Of a stretch of DNA of 17,908 bases, positions 1 to 8,268 are shown piece after piece. Numbering within the stretch: the stretch's first letter is position 1; every line of letters starts with the position of its first letter. This stretch comes from JAMCRM01 sp041685075. Lineage in GTDB: Bacteria; Acidobacteriota; Terriglobia; Bryobacterales; Bryobacteraceae. The notes under the pieces were generated by a model that saw only the letters and a program-made list of their open reading frames with translations, was not told the DNA's origin and did no database searches. The DNA lies in assembly GCA_041685075.1 (NCBI GenBank), contig JAWLGN010000093.1, positions 1 through 17,908 on the forward strand. The letters run 5' to 3'. The position numbers and the translations under genes are program-made.

Positions 1-48
1 GCGACGGACTAACGGTGTTCACCAGCTTCCCGAGATGCTCGAAGGCCT

Positions 49-72
49 CCCTGCCGATGCCCCTTGGCAGGG
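49..72 (-). terminator. stem-loop just downstream of fadE, possible weak terminator
   Basis: A perfect 7-bp inverted repeat, CCCTGCC / GGCAGGG, with a 10-nt loop lies 12 nt beyond the fadE stop codon. The position suits transcript-end formation or protection of the operon's 3' end. There is no T-tract after it on the minus strand, so a classical intrinsic terminator is not supported. The remaining bases 1-48 show no gene I can support. Confidence 0.3.
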
Positions 73-84
73 TACGGTCGCGCG

Positions 85-1881
85 TCAAAGCGTATACCGT
101 CCGGCGATGAGCAGGTGCTGCGCGATGCGGCGGCCAAGCTCGATCGTGTTGATCGGTTCGTACTTCGCCAGCCTTCTCACGATGGACATCTGGGTCCGCA
201 GGAGGTCGCCTTCGGCTACCGATGCGATCACCTTCCGGACGGACGATTCGATCGTCTGGATGGCCTTGGCGGTGTAGTAGCTGGTGAGATGGATGGCGTT
301 GGCGGCGGTCTTCTCGCCCTCGCGGGCGAGCAGCTTCTCCGCGCGCAGGAGGCAGGATTCAAGCGCGTAGATCTCGATGATGCAGTCGGCCAGCGCGCCC
401 ATGATCTCCTGCTGGTCCGGAAGGTCGCGGGGGTGCCGTTGCGAGGCAGCGCCGGCGGCGAACAGGGCCAGTTTCTTGGCATTGGCGAGGATCTGGCGTT
501 CCGCACCGAGCGGGTGGTCGTCCGTTTCCGGAACGCTCCCGGGAGAGAGCAGCTCTTCCATCACGTTTTTGATGGCGGTCATCAAGGGCAACTGCCCGCT
601 CAGGGCGCGCTTCATCAGCCAGCCCGTGATGATCAGGCGGTTGATCTCGTTGGTGCCCTCGAAGATGCGGTTGATGCGGGAGTCGCGGTAGGGCCGCTCC
701 GCCGGGTACTCCTCGACGTAGCCGTATCCGCCGTGGATCTGGAGGACGTGATCCACCACCATGTCCAGCATCTCCGAACCCCAGACCTTCATGATGGAGC
801 ACTCGAGGGCGTAGTCCTCGATGCGCCGCTGGATTTCGAGCGATGCGCCGGGGGCGCGCTGGTCCACGTCCGCAAGCGCGGCGTCGATCATGCCCGCGGT
901 GCGGTAGGTGAGGGCTTCGCAGGCGTAGATGGCAGCGCCGCACTCGGCCAGCTTCTCCTGGATAAGGCCGAACTCCGCAATGGGCTTCCCGAACGCCTTC
1001 CGCTCCTTGGCATAGCTGATGCCGGAAACGAGCGAATGCTGCGCGGCGCCCAGCGTCGCGGCTCCCAGCTTGAAGCGCCCGATGTTCAGCACGTTGAAGG
1101 CGATATGGTGGCCCTTGCCAGGCTCGCCGAGGAGGTTCTCGACCGGCACCTTGCAGTCGGCAAGCACCAGCGGGCACGTGGAGGAGCCGCGAATCCCCAG
1201 CTTGTGCTCTTCGGCCCCTATGGAGAGACCCGGCGTGTTGCGCTCGATGAGAAAGGCCGAGAACTGCTCGCCGTCGATCTTGGCGAAGACCGTGAAGAGG
1301 TCGGCGAAGCCGCTGTTGCTGATCCACATCTTCTCGCCGTTGAGTATGTAGTACTTCCCGGTGGGATCCAGCGTGGCGCGCGTGCGGATGTGCATGGCGT
1401 CCGATCCCGAGGTGGATTCGGAAAGCGCGTAGGCCGCCACCCATTCGGCGGTAGCGAGCTTGGGCAGGTACTTCCTCTTCTGCTCTTCGGTGCCGTACCA
1501 GACGATGGGCAGCGTGCCGATGCCGCCATGAGCGTTGAACGCCACCGAAAAGCTGCCCAGCGCGCTGATGTTCTCGGTCACCAGCGCGGAGGTGACCTTA
1601 TCCATCTCCAGGCCGCCGTAACTTTCGGGAATATCGACGGCCAGCAGCCCCAACTCGCCGGCCATGCGCAACAGCCGGACGGTGACCTCGAAGTTCTTGG
1701 CCTCGATCTCGTCGGCTGCCGGCAGGACTTCTTTCACGGCGAAGTCGTGCGCGGTCTTGGCAATCTGCCGCTGCTCGGTGGTGAAATCCTCCGGGGTGAA
1801 CACGTCCCGGTGGGAAAGATCTTCAATCAGGAAACTGCCGCCCCTGGCGCGAGCCGCCTTCAACGATGTGGTGGATGACAT
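85..1881 (-). CDS. fadE: acyl-CoA dehydrogenase, long VLCAD/FadE type
   Basis: Flavoprotein for the first step of beta-oxidation, forming trans-2-enoyl-CoA and passing electrons to ETF. At 598 aa it has the C-terminal extension of VLCAD/ACAD9 and Bacillus FadE (about 600 aa) rather than the roughly 380 aa of short/medium-chain enzymes. The family signature ALSESTSGSDA is near residue 152. HGGYGYVEEYP is near 383, and the catalytic-base motif IFEGTNEI has its Glu at about 408. The start at 1881 is chosen because GGAGG lies 8 nt upstream. An in-frame ATG at 1896 overlaps the fadA stop but has no good Shine-Dalgarno, and the longer frame to 1947 lies inside fadA. It is the last gene of tetR-fadN-fadA-fadE, the fadN-fadA-fadE order known from Bacillus subtilis. 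Long-chain preference is inferred from length and family. Confidence 0.95.
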   Translation of the reverse strand: MSSTTSLKAARARGGSFLIEDLSHRDVFTPEDFTTEQRQIAKTAHDFAVKEVLPAADEIEAKNFEVTVRLLRMAGELGLLAVDIPESYGGLEMDKVTSALVTENISALGSFSVAFNAHGGIGTLPIVWYGTEEQKRKYLPKLATAEWVAAYALSESTSGSDAMHIRTRATLDPTGKYYILNGEKMWISNSGFADLFTVFAKIDGEQFSAFLIERNTPGLSIGAEEHKLGIRGSSTCPLVLADCKVPVENLLGEPGKGHHIAFNVLNIGRFKLGAATLGAAQHSLVSGISYAKERKAFGKPIAEFGLIQEKLAECGAAIYACEALTYRTAGMIDAALADVDQRAPGASLEIQRRIEDYALECSIMKVWGSEMLDMVVDHVLQIHGGYGYVEEYPAERPYRDSRINRIFEGTNEINRLIITGWLMKRALSGQLPLMTAIKNVMEELLSPGSVPETDDHPLGAERQILANAKKLALFAAGAASQRHPRDLPDQQEIMGALADCIIEIYALESCLLRAEKLLAREGEKTAANAIHLTSYYTAKAIQTIESSVRKVIASVAEGDLLRTQMSIVRRLAKYEPINTIELGRRIAQHLLIAGRYTL

Positions 1882-1895
1882 GCCTTTCGCCTCCA

Positions 1896-3077
1896 TTAGT
1901 CCAGGTTCTCGAAGATGCCCGCCGCGCCCATGCCGCCGCCGACGCACATCGTGACCATTCCGTACTTTGCTTTGCGGCGCTTCATTTCGTGCAGCAGGCT
2001 GGCCGTCAGTTTGGCGCCGGTGCAGCCCAGCGGGTGCCCCAGGGCGATGGCGCCTCCGTTCACGTTCACTTTCGCGGGATCGAGGCCCAGCACCTTCATC
2101 ACGGCGAGCGATTGCACGGCGAAGGCCTCGTTGAGTTCCACGAGATCGATCTGGTCCAGCGTGAGCCCGGCAATTTTGAGTGCCTTGGGGATGGCGTGCA
2201 CCGGGCCGATGCCCATCTCCTCGGGCAGGCAGCCGGCGTAGGCGTAGGCGAGAAAGCGGGCCATCGGGCGCGCCCCGGCGGCGCGGGCGGCCTCCTCCGA
2301 CATGACCACCGCGGCGGCGGCTCCGTCCGAAGTCTGCGACGCGTTGCCCGCCGTGACCGTGCCGCGCGCATGGAATGCCGGCTTCAAAGCGGCCAGCGCT
2401 TCGAGCGAGGTGTCCCGGCGCGGTCCCTCATCGGTGGTGAAGTCGATGACGGTGGCCTTGGGCCTGGTTCCCGAGTTGGGCGTTCGGAACACTACCGGAA
2501 CCGCAACGATCTCTTCGGAAAACCTGCCCTCCGCCTGCGCGGCGAGCGCCTTCTGATGGCTGGCCAGCGCGAACCGGTCCGCCTCGTCGCGGCCGATTCC
2601 ATATTGCTGGGCCACCCGCTCGGCCGTCAGCCCCATGGAGTTGTACGAGTCGGGATAGTTCTCCTGGAGCCACGGGTTGAACGAGAGCTTGTGGCCGCCC
2701 ATGGGGACGAGCGACATGGACTCGGTGCCGCCCGCGACGATGGCGTCGGCCCCGCCCACGCGGATGCGGTCCGCGGCCTGCGCGATGGCCTGCAAACCCG
2801 AAGCGCAAAAACGGTTGACCGTCATGGCCGAAGCGTTCACCGGAATGCCCGCGCGCAGCGACGCGATGCGCGCGACGTTCATCCCCTGCTCGGCTTCGGG
2901 CATGGCGCAGCCCATAACCACGTCGTCGATGCGGTTCCTGTCGAGCCCGGGAACGCGGTCGAGCGCTCCCTGGATGGCAAATGCGGCCAGGTCGTCGGAC
3001 CGCGTCGTGCGCAGGGTCCCCCGCGGAGCCTTTCCGACCGCGGTCCGTACGGCGCTGACAATCACTGCGTCTCTCAT
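1896..3077 (-). CDS. fadA: acetyl-CoA C-acyltransferase (3-ketoacyl-CoA thiolase)
   Basis: Cleaves 3-ketoacyl-CoA with CoA to acetyl-CoA and a shortened acyl-CoA, the last step of each beta-oxidation turn. The 393-aa length is normal for a thiolase. The nucleophilic Cys is C91 in NRFCASGLQA. The active-site His is H348 in GGAIALGHPLGCTGAK, and the second catalytic Cys is C378 in MCVGGGMGAAG. NEAFA, conserved in thiolases, is near residue 315. The ATG at 3077 is preceded by AGGAGAT at good spacing. The gene starts 15 nt after the fadN stop and ends 14 nt before the chosen fadE start, so co-transcription is very likely. Clustering with FadN and FadE points to a degradative rather than a biosynthetic (PhaA-like) role. 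Confidence 0.96.
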   Translation of the reverse strand: MRDAVIVSAVRTAVGKAPRGTLRTTRSDDLAAFAIQGALDRVPGLDRNRIDDVVMGCAMPEAEQGMNVARIASLRAGIPVNASAMTVNRFCASGLQAIAQAADRIRVGGADAIVAGGTESMSLVPMGGHKLSFNPWLQENYPDSYNSMGLTAERVAQQYGIGRDEADRFALASHQKALAAQAEGRFSEEIVAVPVVFRTPNSGTRPKATVIDFTTDEGPRRDTSLEALAALKPAFHARGTVTAGNASQTSDGAAAAVVMSEEAARAAGARPMARFLAYAYAGCLPEEMGIGPVHAIPKALKIAGLTLDQIDLVELNEAFAVQSLAVMKVLGLDPAKVNVNGGAIALGHPLGCTGAKLTASLLHEMKRRKAKYGMVTMCVGGGMGAAGIFENLD

Positions 3078-3092
3078 GACTGGTATCTCCTG

Positions 3093-5576
3093 TCAGTTCC
3101 TCAACGGCTTGCCGTTCTTGAGCATGAAGGCGATGCGCTCCTCGGTCTTCTTCTCGCCGCAGAGCGAGAGGAACGCTTCGCGCTCGAGGTCGAGCAGATA
3201 CTGCTCCGATACCGGGGTTCCCGGTGTGAGGTTGCCCCCACAAAGCACGTGCGCCACCGCGTTGCCGAGCCGGACATCGTAGTCGCTGATGTACTCTCCC
3301 CGGCGCATCATGTGGACGCCCATTTTCAAGGCCGCCAGCAGATTTTCACCCGGCGCCGGGATATCCACACGCGGGACCGGAGCCACCCATGCGCGGGCCA
3401 GCTCGCGCGCCCTGGCCTTGGCATCGGCGAGCAGGCGCATGCGGTTCATGGTGATGCCGTCGGAGGGAGACAGGTAACCGAACCGGCGCGCTTCGGCGGC
3501 GGAGCTCGATACCTTGGCCATCGCGACGGTCTCGAAGGTGCGGCGGAGAAGTTGCATCAGCTCGATGGATTCGGTGGAGCCGCTGGTGCGAACCGCGGCG
3601 GCGCCATCCACTGCCCGGAGGGTCATCTCCTTGCACCCTCCGGCCGCGGGGATCAGCCCGACCCCTACCTCGACCAGCCCCATGTACAGCTCGGCGTGCG
3701 CCTGGCGCGCGGCAGCGTGGAGGCAGACCTCGGCGCCGCCGCCCAGGCACATGCCGAACGGGGCGGCGACCACCGGGCGGGGGCAGTACTTGATCGTCTG
3801 GGTCATCTTCTGGAACGCCTGGATCATGGCGTCGATTTCGTCCCACTCCTGCTCCTGAATGGCGAGCAGGAGCTGCATGAGATTGGCGCCGGCGGAGAAG
3901 TTCGCGGCGTCGCTCGAGATGACGAAACCTTCGAAGCCGGCCACCGCCGGGCTCTCGGGCTTGAGGGTCTGGCTGACAAACGTGACGATCTCCGCACCGA
4001 TGGCATTCATCTTGGTGTGGAACTCGATGCAGGCGATGCCGTCGCCCAGATCCACGAGCGAGGCGCCGGCATTCTTCTTCACCACGCCTTGCGACCGCTT
4101 GAGGATCTCCAGCGTCATGACGCCATCGGGTAGCGGCACGGGCGCGTCACTCTTCGTGCGGAGGTCGAAGAACAGGCGGCCCGAGGGCACCGATGGGTCC
4201 GCGCGGTACCAGGCCGTGCGGCCAGAGGCCAGCAGGTCCTCCGCCGCGCGCGCCACCGGCCGGCCCGCGGCCTTCATTTTCGCGACTGTCTCGGGAACGC
4301 CCGCGGCGTCCCACAGCTCGAAGGGTCCAAGCTCCCAGTTGAAGCCGGCCTTCATGGCGGCATCGATGGCGGCCACGTCGTCGGCGGCTTCCGGAATCCG
4401 GTTGGCGGCGTAGTTCCAAAGGTCCGGGAGCACCTGCCAGTAGAACGCCGCTGCCGGGTCCTTCGCCGGGTCTGCGCCGAGCAGCATTTTCACGCGCTCC
4501 GGCAGCGACTCGACGGCCTTCGCCATTTCGAGCACGGCGAATTTCGGCTTCTCCGAGGGACGGTACTCCAGAGTCTTCCAGTCCAGCGCGAGGATTACGC
4601 GCCTGCCTTCGGGATCGGTTTCTTTTTTGTAAAAGCCCTGGCCCGTCTTGTCACCGAGCCATTTGCGCTCCAGCATCCGGCCGGCGAAATCCGGCATGAC
4701 GACATCCGAACGCTCGTCTTTCACTCGCGCCAGAAAATTCCCGGCGACATGAGCGAGCACGTCGAGCCCCACCAGGTCCGCAAGGCGGAAGGTGCCGGTC
4801 TTGGGCCATCCCAGCGCGGGCCCTGTAAGGGCGTCCACCTGTTCGATGGTCAAGTCCATCGCCTGCATCACCCGGATGGCGTTCATCAGCACGAACGTGC
4901 CGATGCGGTTGGCGATGAAGTTGGGCGTGTCTTTGGCGTAGACCACGGTTTTGCCGAGATGCAGATCGGCGAAGCGCGCCACGGCCGCTGCAACCCCGGG
5001 ATCGGTGTCCGGCGTGGGAATGATCTCGACCAGCTTCATGTATCGCGGCGGGTTGAAGAAGTGCGTTCCAAGCCAGTTGCGGCGGAAGTCTTCGGGCATG
5101 CCCTCCGCAATCTGGCTAACCGGCAGGCCGCTGGTGTTGGTGCTCACGATGGCGTCGCGGCGGCGGAAGGCGTCGACTTTGCCGAGCAGCCCGCGCTTGA
5201 TATCGAGGTTCTCGGCCACTGCTTCGATGATCCAGTCGCACCCGCCGACCAGGCCGAGATCATCCTCGAAGTTGCCGACCGTGATGAGGCGCGCCGCCGC
5301 GGGGTCGAACAGCGGCGCGGGACTGGCCTTGGCGAGCCCTTCGAGAGCGCGCCGCACCACCGCGTTGCGCGCCGCTTTTTCGCCCGCGGGCGCGCCCGGA
5401 GCGGCTATGTCCAACAGCACGACCTGCACCCCCGCATTCGCCAGGTGAGCGGCGATTCGGGATCCCATCACCCCGGCGCCAAGCACCGCGACTTTGCGGA
5501 TAAGAATCGATTGCACGGGTGAAGGCTGCAGCAACTGCCTCTCCATCACCGTGCGCACAACGGCATCACTGGACAT
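3093..5576 (-). CDS. fadN: 3-hydroxyacyl-CoA dehydrogenase / enoyl-CoA hydratase fusion (FadN type)
   Basis: A bifunctional enzyme for hydration of enoyl-CoA and NAD-dependent oxidation of 3-hydroxyacyl-CoA. The dehydrogenase half comes first. The Rossmann motif VLGAGVMGSR is at about 31-40 and the catalytic His is H172 in GTHFFNP. A second dehydrogenase-like C-terminal segment (FNWELGPFELWD) runs to about 470. The hydratase/crotonase half covers roughly 490-720, with NFSAGANL and GMCLGGGAEVC forming the oxyanion hole and the two expected acidic residues at about E616 and E636 (LVEVGVGLIPAAGG). This domain order matches Bacillus FadN (about 790 aa), the reverse of E. coli FadB. The start at 5576 has GAGGGG about 9 nt upstream. 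The tetR stop is 32 nt upstream, so it probably shares that transcript. The symbol is by architecture and gene order; some databases would write fadB or fadJ. Confidence 0.94.
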   Translation of the reverse strand: MSSDAVVRTVMERQLLQPSPVQSILIRKVAVLGAGVMGSRIAAHLANAGVQVVLLDIAAPGAPAGEKAARNAVVRRALEGLAKASPAPLFDPAAARLITVGNFEDDLGLVGGCDWIIEAVAENLDIKRGLLGKVDAFRRRDAIVSTNTSGLPVSQIAEGMPEDFRRNWLGTHFFNPPRYMKLVEIIPTPDTDPGVAAAVARFADLHLGKTVVYAKDTPNFIANRIGTFVLMNAIRVMQAMDLTIEQVDALTGPALGWPKTGTFRLADLVGLDVLAHVAGNFLARVKDERSDVVMPDFAGRMLERKWLGDKTGQGFYKKETDPEGRRVILALDWKTLEYRPSEKPKFAVLEMAKAVESLPERVKMLLGADPAKDPAAAFYWQVLPDLWNYAANRIPEAADDVAAIDAAMKAGFNWELGPFELWDAAGVPETVAKMKAAGRPVARAAEDLLASGRTAWYRADPSVPSGRLFFDLRTKSDAPVPLPDGVMTLEILKRSQGVVKKNAGASLVDLGDGIACIEFHTKMNAIGAEIVTFVSQTLKPESPAVAGFEGFVISSDAANFSAGANLMQLLLAIQEQEWDEIDAMIQAFQKMTQTIKYCPRPVVAAPFGMCLGGGAEVCLHAAARQAHAELYMGLVEVGVGLIPAAGGCKEMTLRAVDGAAAVRTSGSTESIELMQLLRRTFETVAMAKVSSSAAEARRFGYLSPSDGITMNRMRLLADAKARARELARAWVAPVPRVDIPAPGENLLAALKMGVHMMRRGEYISDYDVRLGNAVAHVLCGGNLTPGTPVSEQYLLDLEREAFLSLCGEKKTEERIAFMLKNGKPLRN

Positions 5577-5608
5577 CGAAAATCCCCCTCTTGAATCCGT
5601 GTGGATGT

Positions 5609-6334
5609 TTACGTTCGTGGCGCCCGGCGCTCGCTGCGCGTCCGTTCCCGCACCACGCTCAAGCCCCGCGCCGCCACCGCAGGGCGGCTCCCGGCCTGCA
5701 CTCCTCTGTTCGTCAGGCCATCGGTGAACAGCTTCACGTACTTCTCCGCGATCTCCTCCGTGGAGAGCGTTCCGGCGGGCCGGTACCAGGTTCCGATCCA
5801 GTTGAGCGCGCCGGCGATGGCGAAGGCCGCCAGTTTCGGATCGACCGGCGCTACCGAGCCGTCTTCGATCCCTTCCTGAATGAGCGATCGCAGCCGGCGA
5901 TCGATCTCGCGCTTGTACGTACGGATCTCCGCGCCGGCTTCACCCGAAAGTTCGCCGTCGTCCAGCCGGATAACCGCCCTGCCGAAATCGATGGCGATGA
6001 GCGCGATGTAGGAACGCATGAAAGCGGCGATTTTATCCAACCCGGTGCCGCCGTGGGAGGTGATCTCGTCGAGGCTTTCCCGAATCAGCAGGCACCCCCA
6101 GCGGTAGCACTCCAGCAGGATCTCTTCTTTATTCCGGAAGTAATGATAGAGCGCGGGCTTGGTGATCCTGAGGCGATCGGCGATATCGTTGAGAGCCGTC
6201 CGCGTGTAGCCTCTTTCGAGGAAAAGCTGGACCGCCGCGCGCAAAATCGCCTCGCGCTTGCCGTCCGGATCGCGCCGCCGGTCGGCGAAAACCTTTGCCA
6301 GGATCGCGTCCTTCGCCAATGCAACACCCCTCAC
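5609..6334 (-). CDS. TetR/AcrR-family regulator of fatty-acid degradation
   Basis: A DNA-binding repressor of about 241 aa. The N-terminal helix-turn-helix covers about residues 27-73, with ILRAAVQLFLERGY, TALNDIADRLRITKPALYHYF and NKEEIL typical of TetR. The C-terminal half would bind the ligand, presumably an acyl-CoA as in Bacillus FadR or Thermus FadR; this is inferred from location only. It is the first gene of the fadN-fadA-fadE run and diverges from etfBA, so it probably controls both runs and itself through the palindrome at 6365-6382. The GTG at 6334 gives the longest frame. A TTG at 6319 has a better Shine-Dalgarno (GAGGGG, 7 nt upstream) and may be the true start. The last roughly 30 residues form an Arg-rich tail beyond the usual fold. 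Confidence 0.88.
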   Translation of the reverse strand: MRGVALAKDAILAKVFADRRRDPDGKREAILRAAVQLFLERGYTRTALNDIADRLRITKPALYHYFRNKEEILLECYRWGCLLIRESLDEITSHGGTGLDKIAAFMRSYIALIAIDFGRAVIRLDDGELSGEAGAEIRTYKREIDRRLRSLIQEGIEDGSVAPVDPKLAAFAIAGALNWIGTWYRPAGTLSTEEIAEKYVKLFTDGLTNRGVQAGSRPAVAARGLSVVRERTRSERRAPRT

Positions 6335-6343
6335 AAACCGCTC

Positions 6344-6373
6344 TTGACAGCTACCCTGGGGTTATCTTACCCT
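6344..6373 (+). promoter_or_regulatory. candidate promoter for etfB-etfA-acyl-CoA synthetase-lipase
   Basis: A consensus -35 box TTGACA (6344-6349) is followed after 18 nt by a weak -10-like TACCCT (6368-6373). The -10 falls inside the palindrome at 6365-6382, and the -35 to -10 spacer contains the related half-degenerate site at 6352-6364. The -35 is strong but the -10 matches only three consensus positions, so the call is tentative. Confidence 0.4.
6352..6364. promoter_or_regulatory. degenerate second copy of the operator
   Basis: TACCCTGGGGTTA matches 11 of 13 positions of TACCCTGCGGTAA at 6368-6380, displaced by 16 nt. Only its inner ACCCTGGGGT is near-symmetric, so it would be a weaker site. 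The repeat could allow side-by-side binding of two repressor dimers. It may also be chance in GC-rich DNA, although the match is close. Confidence 0.35.
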
Positions 6374-6393
6374 GCGGTAAGAAAAAAGCGCAA
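6364..6393 (-). promoter_or_regulatory. candidate promoter for tetR-fadN-fadA-fadE
   Basis: On the minus strand a -35-like TTGCGC (6388-6393) and a -10-like TAAGAT (6364-6369) are separated by 18 nt. Transcription would begin near 6357, giving a short leader to either tetR start. The -10 lies within and beside the palindrome at 6365-6382, so a bound repressor would block it. Hexamer matches are moderate and no transcription data are available. Confidence 0.4.
6365..6382. promoter_or_regulatory. 18-bp palindrome, likely TetR operator
   Basis: TCTTACC-CTGC-GGTAAGA has perfect 7-bp arms around a 4-nt core. It sits in the 159-nt space between the divergent tetR and etfB genes and overlaps the -10 candidates of both directions. 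Size and symmetry are typical of TetR-family operators, which bind a dimer across about 15-20 bp. That this particular TetR binds it is inferred from proximity. Confidence 0.65.
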
Positions 6394-6493
6394 GGGCGTT
6401 TGCCGGGCCCGCCGGCAGCGGATTTTCCCGAGCGTACGGCACAAACTTTTCTCCCCCCGGCGCCACGACCGAACGTCGAAGGAGCGTGCGTGC

Positions 6494-7264
6494 ATGAAGA
6501 TCCTCGTCGCCATCAAACAGATCCCCCGCCGCGATGCGACCCCGCAGATCGATGAGAGCGGCCGGTGGAATCCCGACGAGCAATCCGAGTTCGAAACCAA
6601 CGAGCCGGACGCGTTTGCGCTGGAAGAGGCGCTGCAACTCAAGGACAGGCACGGGGGCGAGGTGGTGGTGCTGAGCGCCGGTCCGGAGCGCGTGGCCCAG
6701 AGCATCCGGGAAGCCTTGAGCCTGGGCGCCGATCGCGGCATCCACATCGTCTGCGACGATCTTGCGGGGCTGGACACCCTGGGCCTGGCGGGTAGGCTCG
6801 CCGAGGCCGCGCGCCGCGAATCGCCGGATCTCATCCTGACGGGACTGCAGTCCGACGATCTCGGCCTGGGGCAGACCGGCGTCGTCATGGCCGAGTTGCT
6901 GGACATCCCGCACGCTACCATCATCATGCAGGTGGAAGCGGGGGACGGCCGCGTGCGCGTGAAGCGCGAACTCGAGAGCGGCTGGTTCCAGTGGATCGAG
7001 CTGCCGCTGCCCGCGCTCCTGACCATCCAGTCCGGCATCGCCAAGCTGCGCTACGCGAGCCTGATGGGCATCAAGAAAGCCCGCACCAAGGAGATCCGGA
7101 AGATCGAGGCCGCCGAGTTGGCAGCGCCCCCGCCGCCGTCCGTTACGCTCCATCGAGTCTTCCCGCCGCAGAGCAGGAAGTCGACCCAGATCATCGGCGG
7201 CCCACCCGCAGAAGCGGCCGCGAAGTTGGTTGAAAAACTGCGAAGCGAAGTGAGGGCCATATGA
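6494..7264 (+). CDS. etfB: electron transfer flavoprotein beta subunit
   Basis: Small subunit of the ETF heterodimer, which accepts electrons from acyl-CoA dehydrogenases such as the divergent FadE. At 256 aa it is a standard length. MKILVAIKQIP at the start, the nucleotide-binding core with DLILTGLQSDD near 112-122, and the beta-subunit signature region VKRELESGWFQWIELPLP near 156-173 are present. RYASLMGIKKA near 186-196 corresponds to the ETF recognition loop, with a Leu (about 190) at the anchor position known from human ETF-beta. The ATG at 6494 is preceded by AAGGAG about 9 nt upstream. A longer open frame upstream crosses the control region and antisense tetR and is not coding. Its stop overlaps the etfA start (ATGA), so translation is probably coupled. 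Confidence 0.95.
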   Translation: MKILVAIKQIPRRDATPQIDESGRWNPDEQSEFETNEPDAFALEEALQLKDRHGGEVVVLSAGPERVAQSIREALSLGADRGIHIVCDDLAGLDTLGLAGRLAEAARRESPDLILTGLQSDDLGLGQTGVVMAELLDIPHATIIMQVEAGDGRVRVKRELESGWFQWIELPLPALLTIQSGIAKLRYASLMGIKKARTKEIRKIEAAELAAPPPPSVTLHRVFPPQSRKSTQIIGGPPAEAAAKLVEKLRSEVRAI

Positions 7265-8241
7265 GCGGCGTACTGGCGATTCTGGAGCAACGCGGCGGAG
7301 CCTGGAACCGGATGTCCTGGGAGGCGTTCGCAGCCGGACGGGAGATCGCGAAAGCAACGGGCGCGCCGCTGATGGCCTGTGTTCCCGGGTACGCAATCGA
7401 ACCCTTGCTGCCGGACCTGATGTGCAGGGACGCCGCCAAGGTGTATGCCGTATCGCACCCGCTGCTTGAAAACTACACCGCCGACGGGTACACGGCCGCG
7501 CTCGAGCAACTGGTGAAGAAGGCGGCGCCGGAGTACGTCGTCTTCCCCCACACCTACCAGGTGCGCGATTTCGCACCGCGGCTCGCCACGCGCTTCGGCG
7601 AGACGCTCATCGCCGACGTTGTGGGCCTGGAGATTCGCGACAGCCGTCCGGTTTTCATCCGGCAGCTCATGCAAGGCAAGCTCAACGGCGCGTATGGGCA
7701 TTCGGGGCGAGGGCCGTGCTTCGTCTCGGTACAGGCCGGAGCGTTCGCGGCGGAGGGCTTGGAAGCGGGCACGCCCGAATGCGAAGCCTTTGTGCCCGAG
7801 CTTGCGGAGTCCCGGATCCGCGCCAGGGTGGAGCCGCCTTTCCGCGAAGCCACCCAGACCGTGGACCTCAGCTCCGCGCCCATCATCGTATCGGTCGGCC
7901 GGGGCATCCAGTCGAAAGATAACCTGCCCGTGATGGAGACGCTGGCCGAAGCCCTGGGGGCCGAACTGGCGGCGTCGCGTCCCATCTGCGATAGCGGATG
8001 GCTGCCCATGGAGCGGCAGGTCGGCAGTTCGGGTCAGACCGTCACGCCCAAGGTGTATTTCGCGGTGGGCATCTCCGGCGCCATTCAGCACCTGATCGGG
8101 ATGAAGGGGTCGAAGTGCATCGTCGCGATCAACAAAGATGAGAGCGCCCCGATTTTCGAGGTGGCGGATTACGGGATCGTTGGCGACCTGTTCGAGGTGG
8201 TGCCGGCCTTGACGGAAGCGGTCCGGCGAGCCAAATCGTAA
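7261..8241 (+). CDS. etfA: electron transfer flavoprotein alpha subunit
   Basis: FAD-carrying large subunit of ETF, 326 aa, the usual size. The C-terminal FAD domain spans about 205-326 and contains IIVSVGRGIQSKDN, the Ser/Thr-rich QVGSSGQTVTPKVYFAVGIS and SGAIQHLIGM, followed by AINKDESAPIFEVADYGIVGDL, all alpha-subunit hallmarks. The N-terminal domain opens with MSGVLAILEQRGG. It overlaps etfB by 4 nt, with GAGG about 5 nt ahead of the ATG. ETF would pass electrons on to a membrane ETF-quinone oxidoreductase, which is not in the window. The downstream acyl-CoA synthetase begins 27 nt later. Confidence 0.95.
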   Translation: MSGVLAILEQRGGAWNRMSWEAFAAGREIAKATGAPLMACVPGYAIEPLLPDLMCRDAAKVYAVSHPLLENYTADGYTAALEQLVKKAAPEYVVFPHTYQVRDFAPRLATRFGETLIADVVGLEIRDSRPVFIRQLMQGKLNGAYGHSGRGPCFVSVQAGAFAAEGLEAGTPECEAFVPELAESRIRARVEPPFREATQTVDLSSAPIIVSVGRGIQSKDNLPVMETLAEALGAELAASRPICDSGWLPMERQVGSSGQTVTPKVYFAVGISGAIQHLIGMKGSKCIVAINKDESAPIFEVADYGIVGDLFEVVPALTEAVRRAKS

Positions 8242-8253
8242 CCGGAAGCCGGT
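8241..8253 (+). other. small inverted repeat between etfA and the acyl-CoA synthetase gene
   Basis: ACCGG-AAG-CCGGT is a perfect 5-bp hairpin starting at the last base of the etfA stop. It is too short and lacks a T-tract, so it is not a terminator. It might modestly affect mRNA processing or be chance. Confidence 0.2.
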
Positions 8254-8268
8254 CCGGAGGGCTGGGTC

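Noticed and set aside
64..4133. Long plus-strand open frames (64-1878 and 1866-4133) opposite fadE, fadA and fadN
   Set aside because: Composition is that of shadow frames and they lack recognisable motifs; the minus-strand genes have full catalytic signatures and ribosome sites.
5519..6493. In-frame upstream extension of etfB through the control region and tetR
   Set aside because: EtfB homologues begin at the MKILVAIKQ sequence, which has its own Shine-Dalgarno at 6479-6484.
8241..8253. The etfA-synthetase hairpin as a terminator
   Set aside because: The stem is only 5 bp with no T-tract, and the next gene follows in 15 nt with a strong ribosome site.
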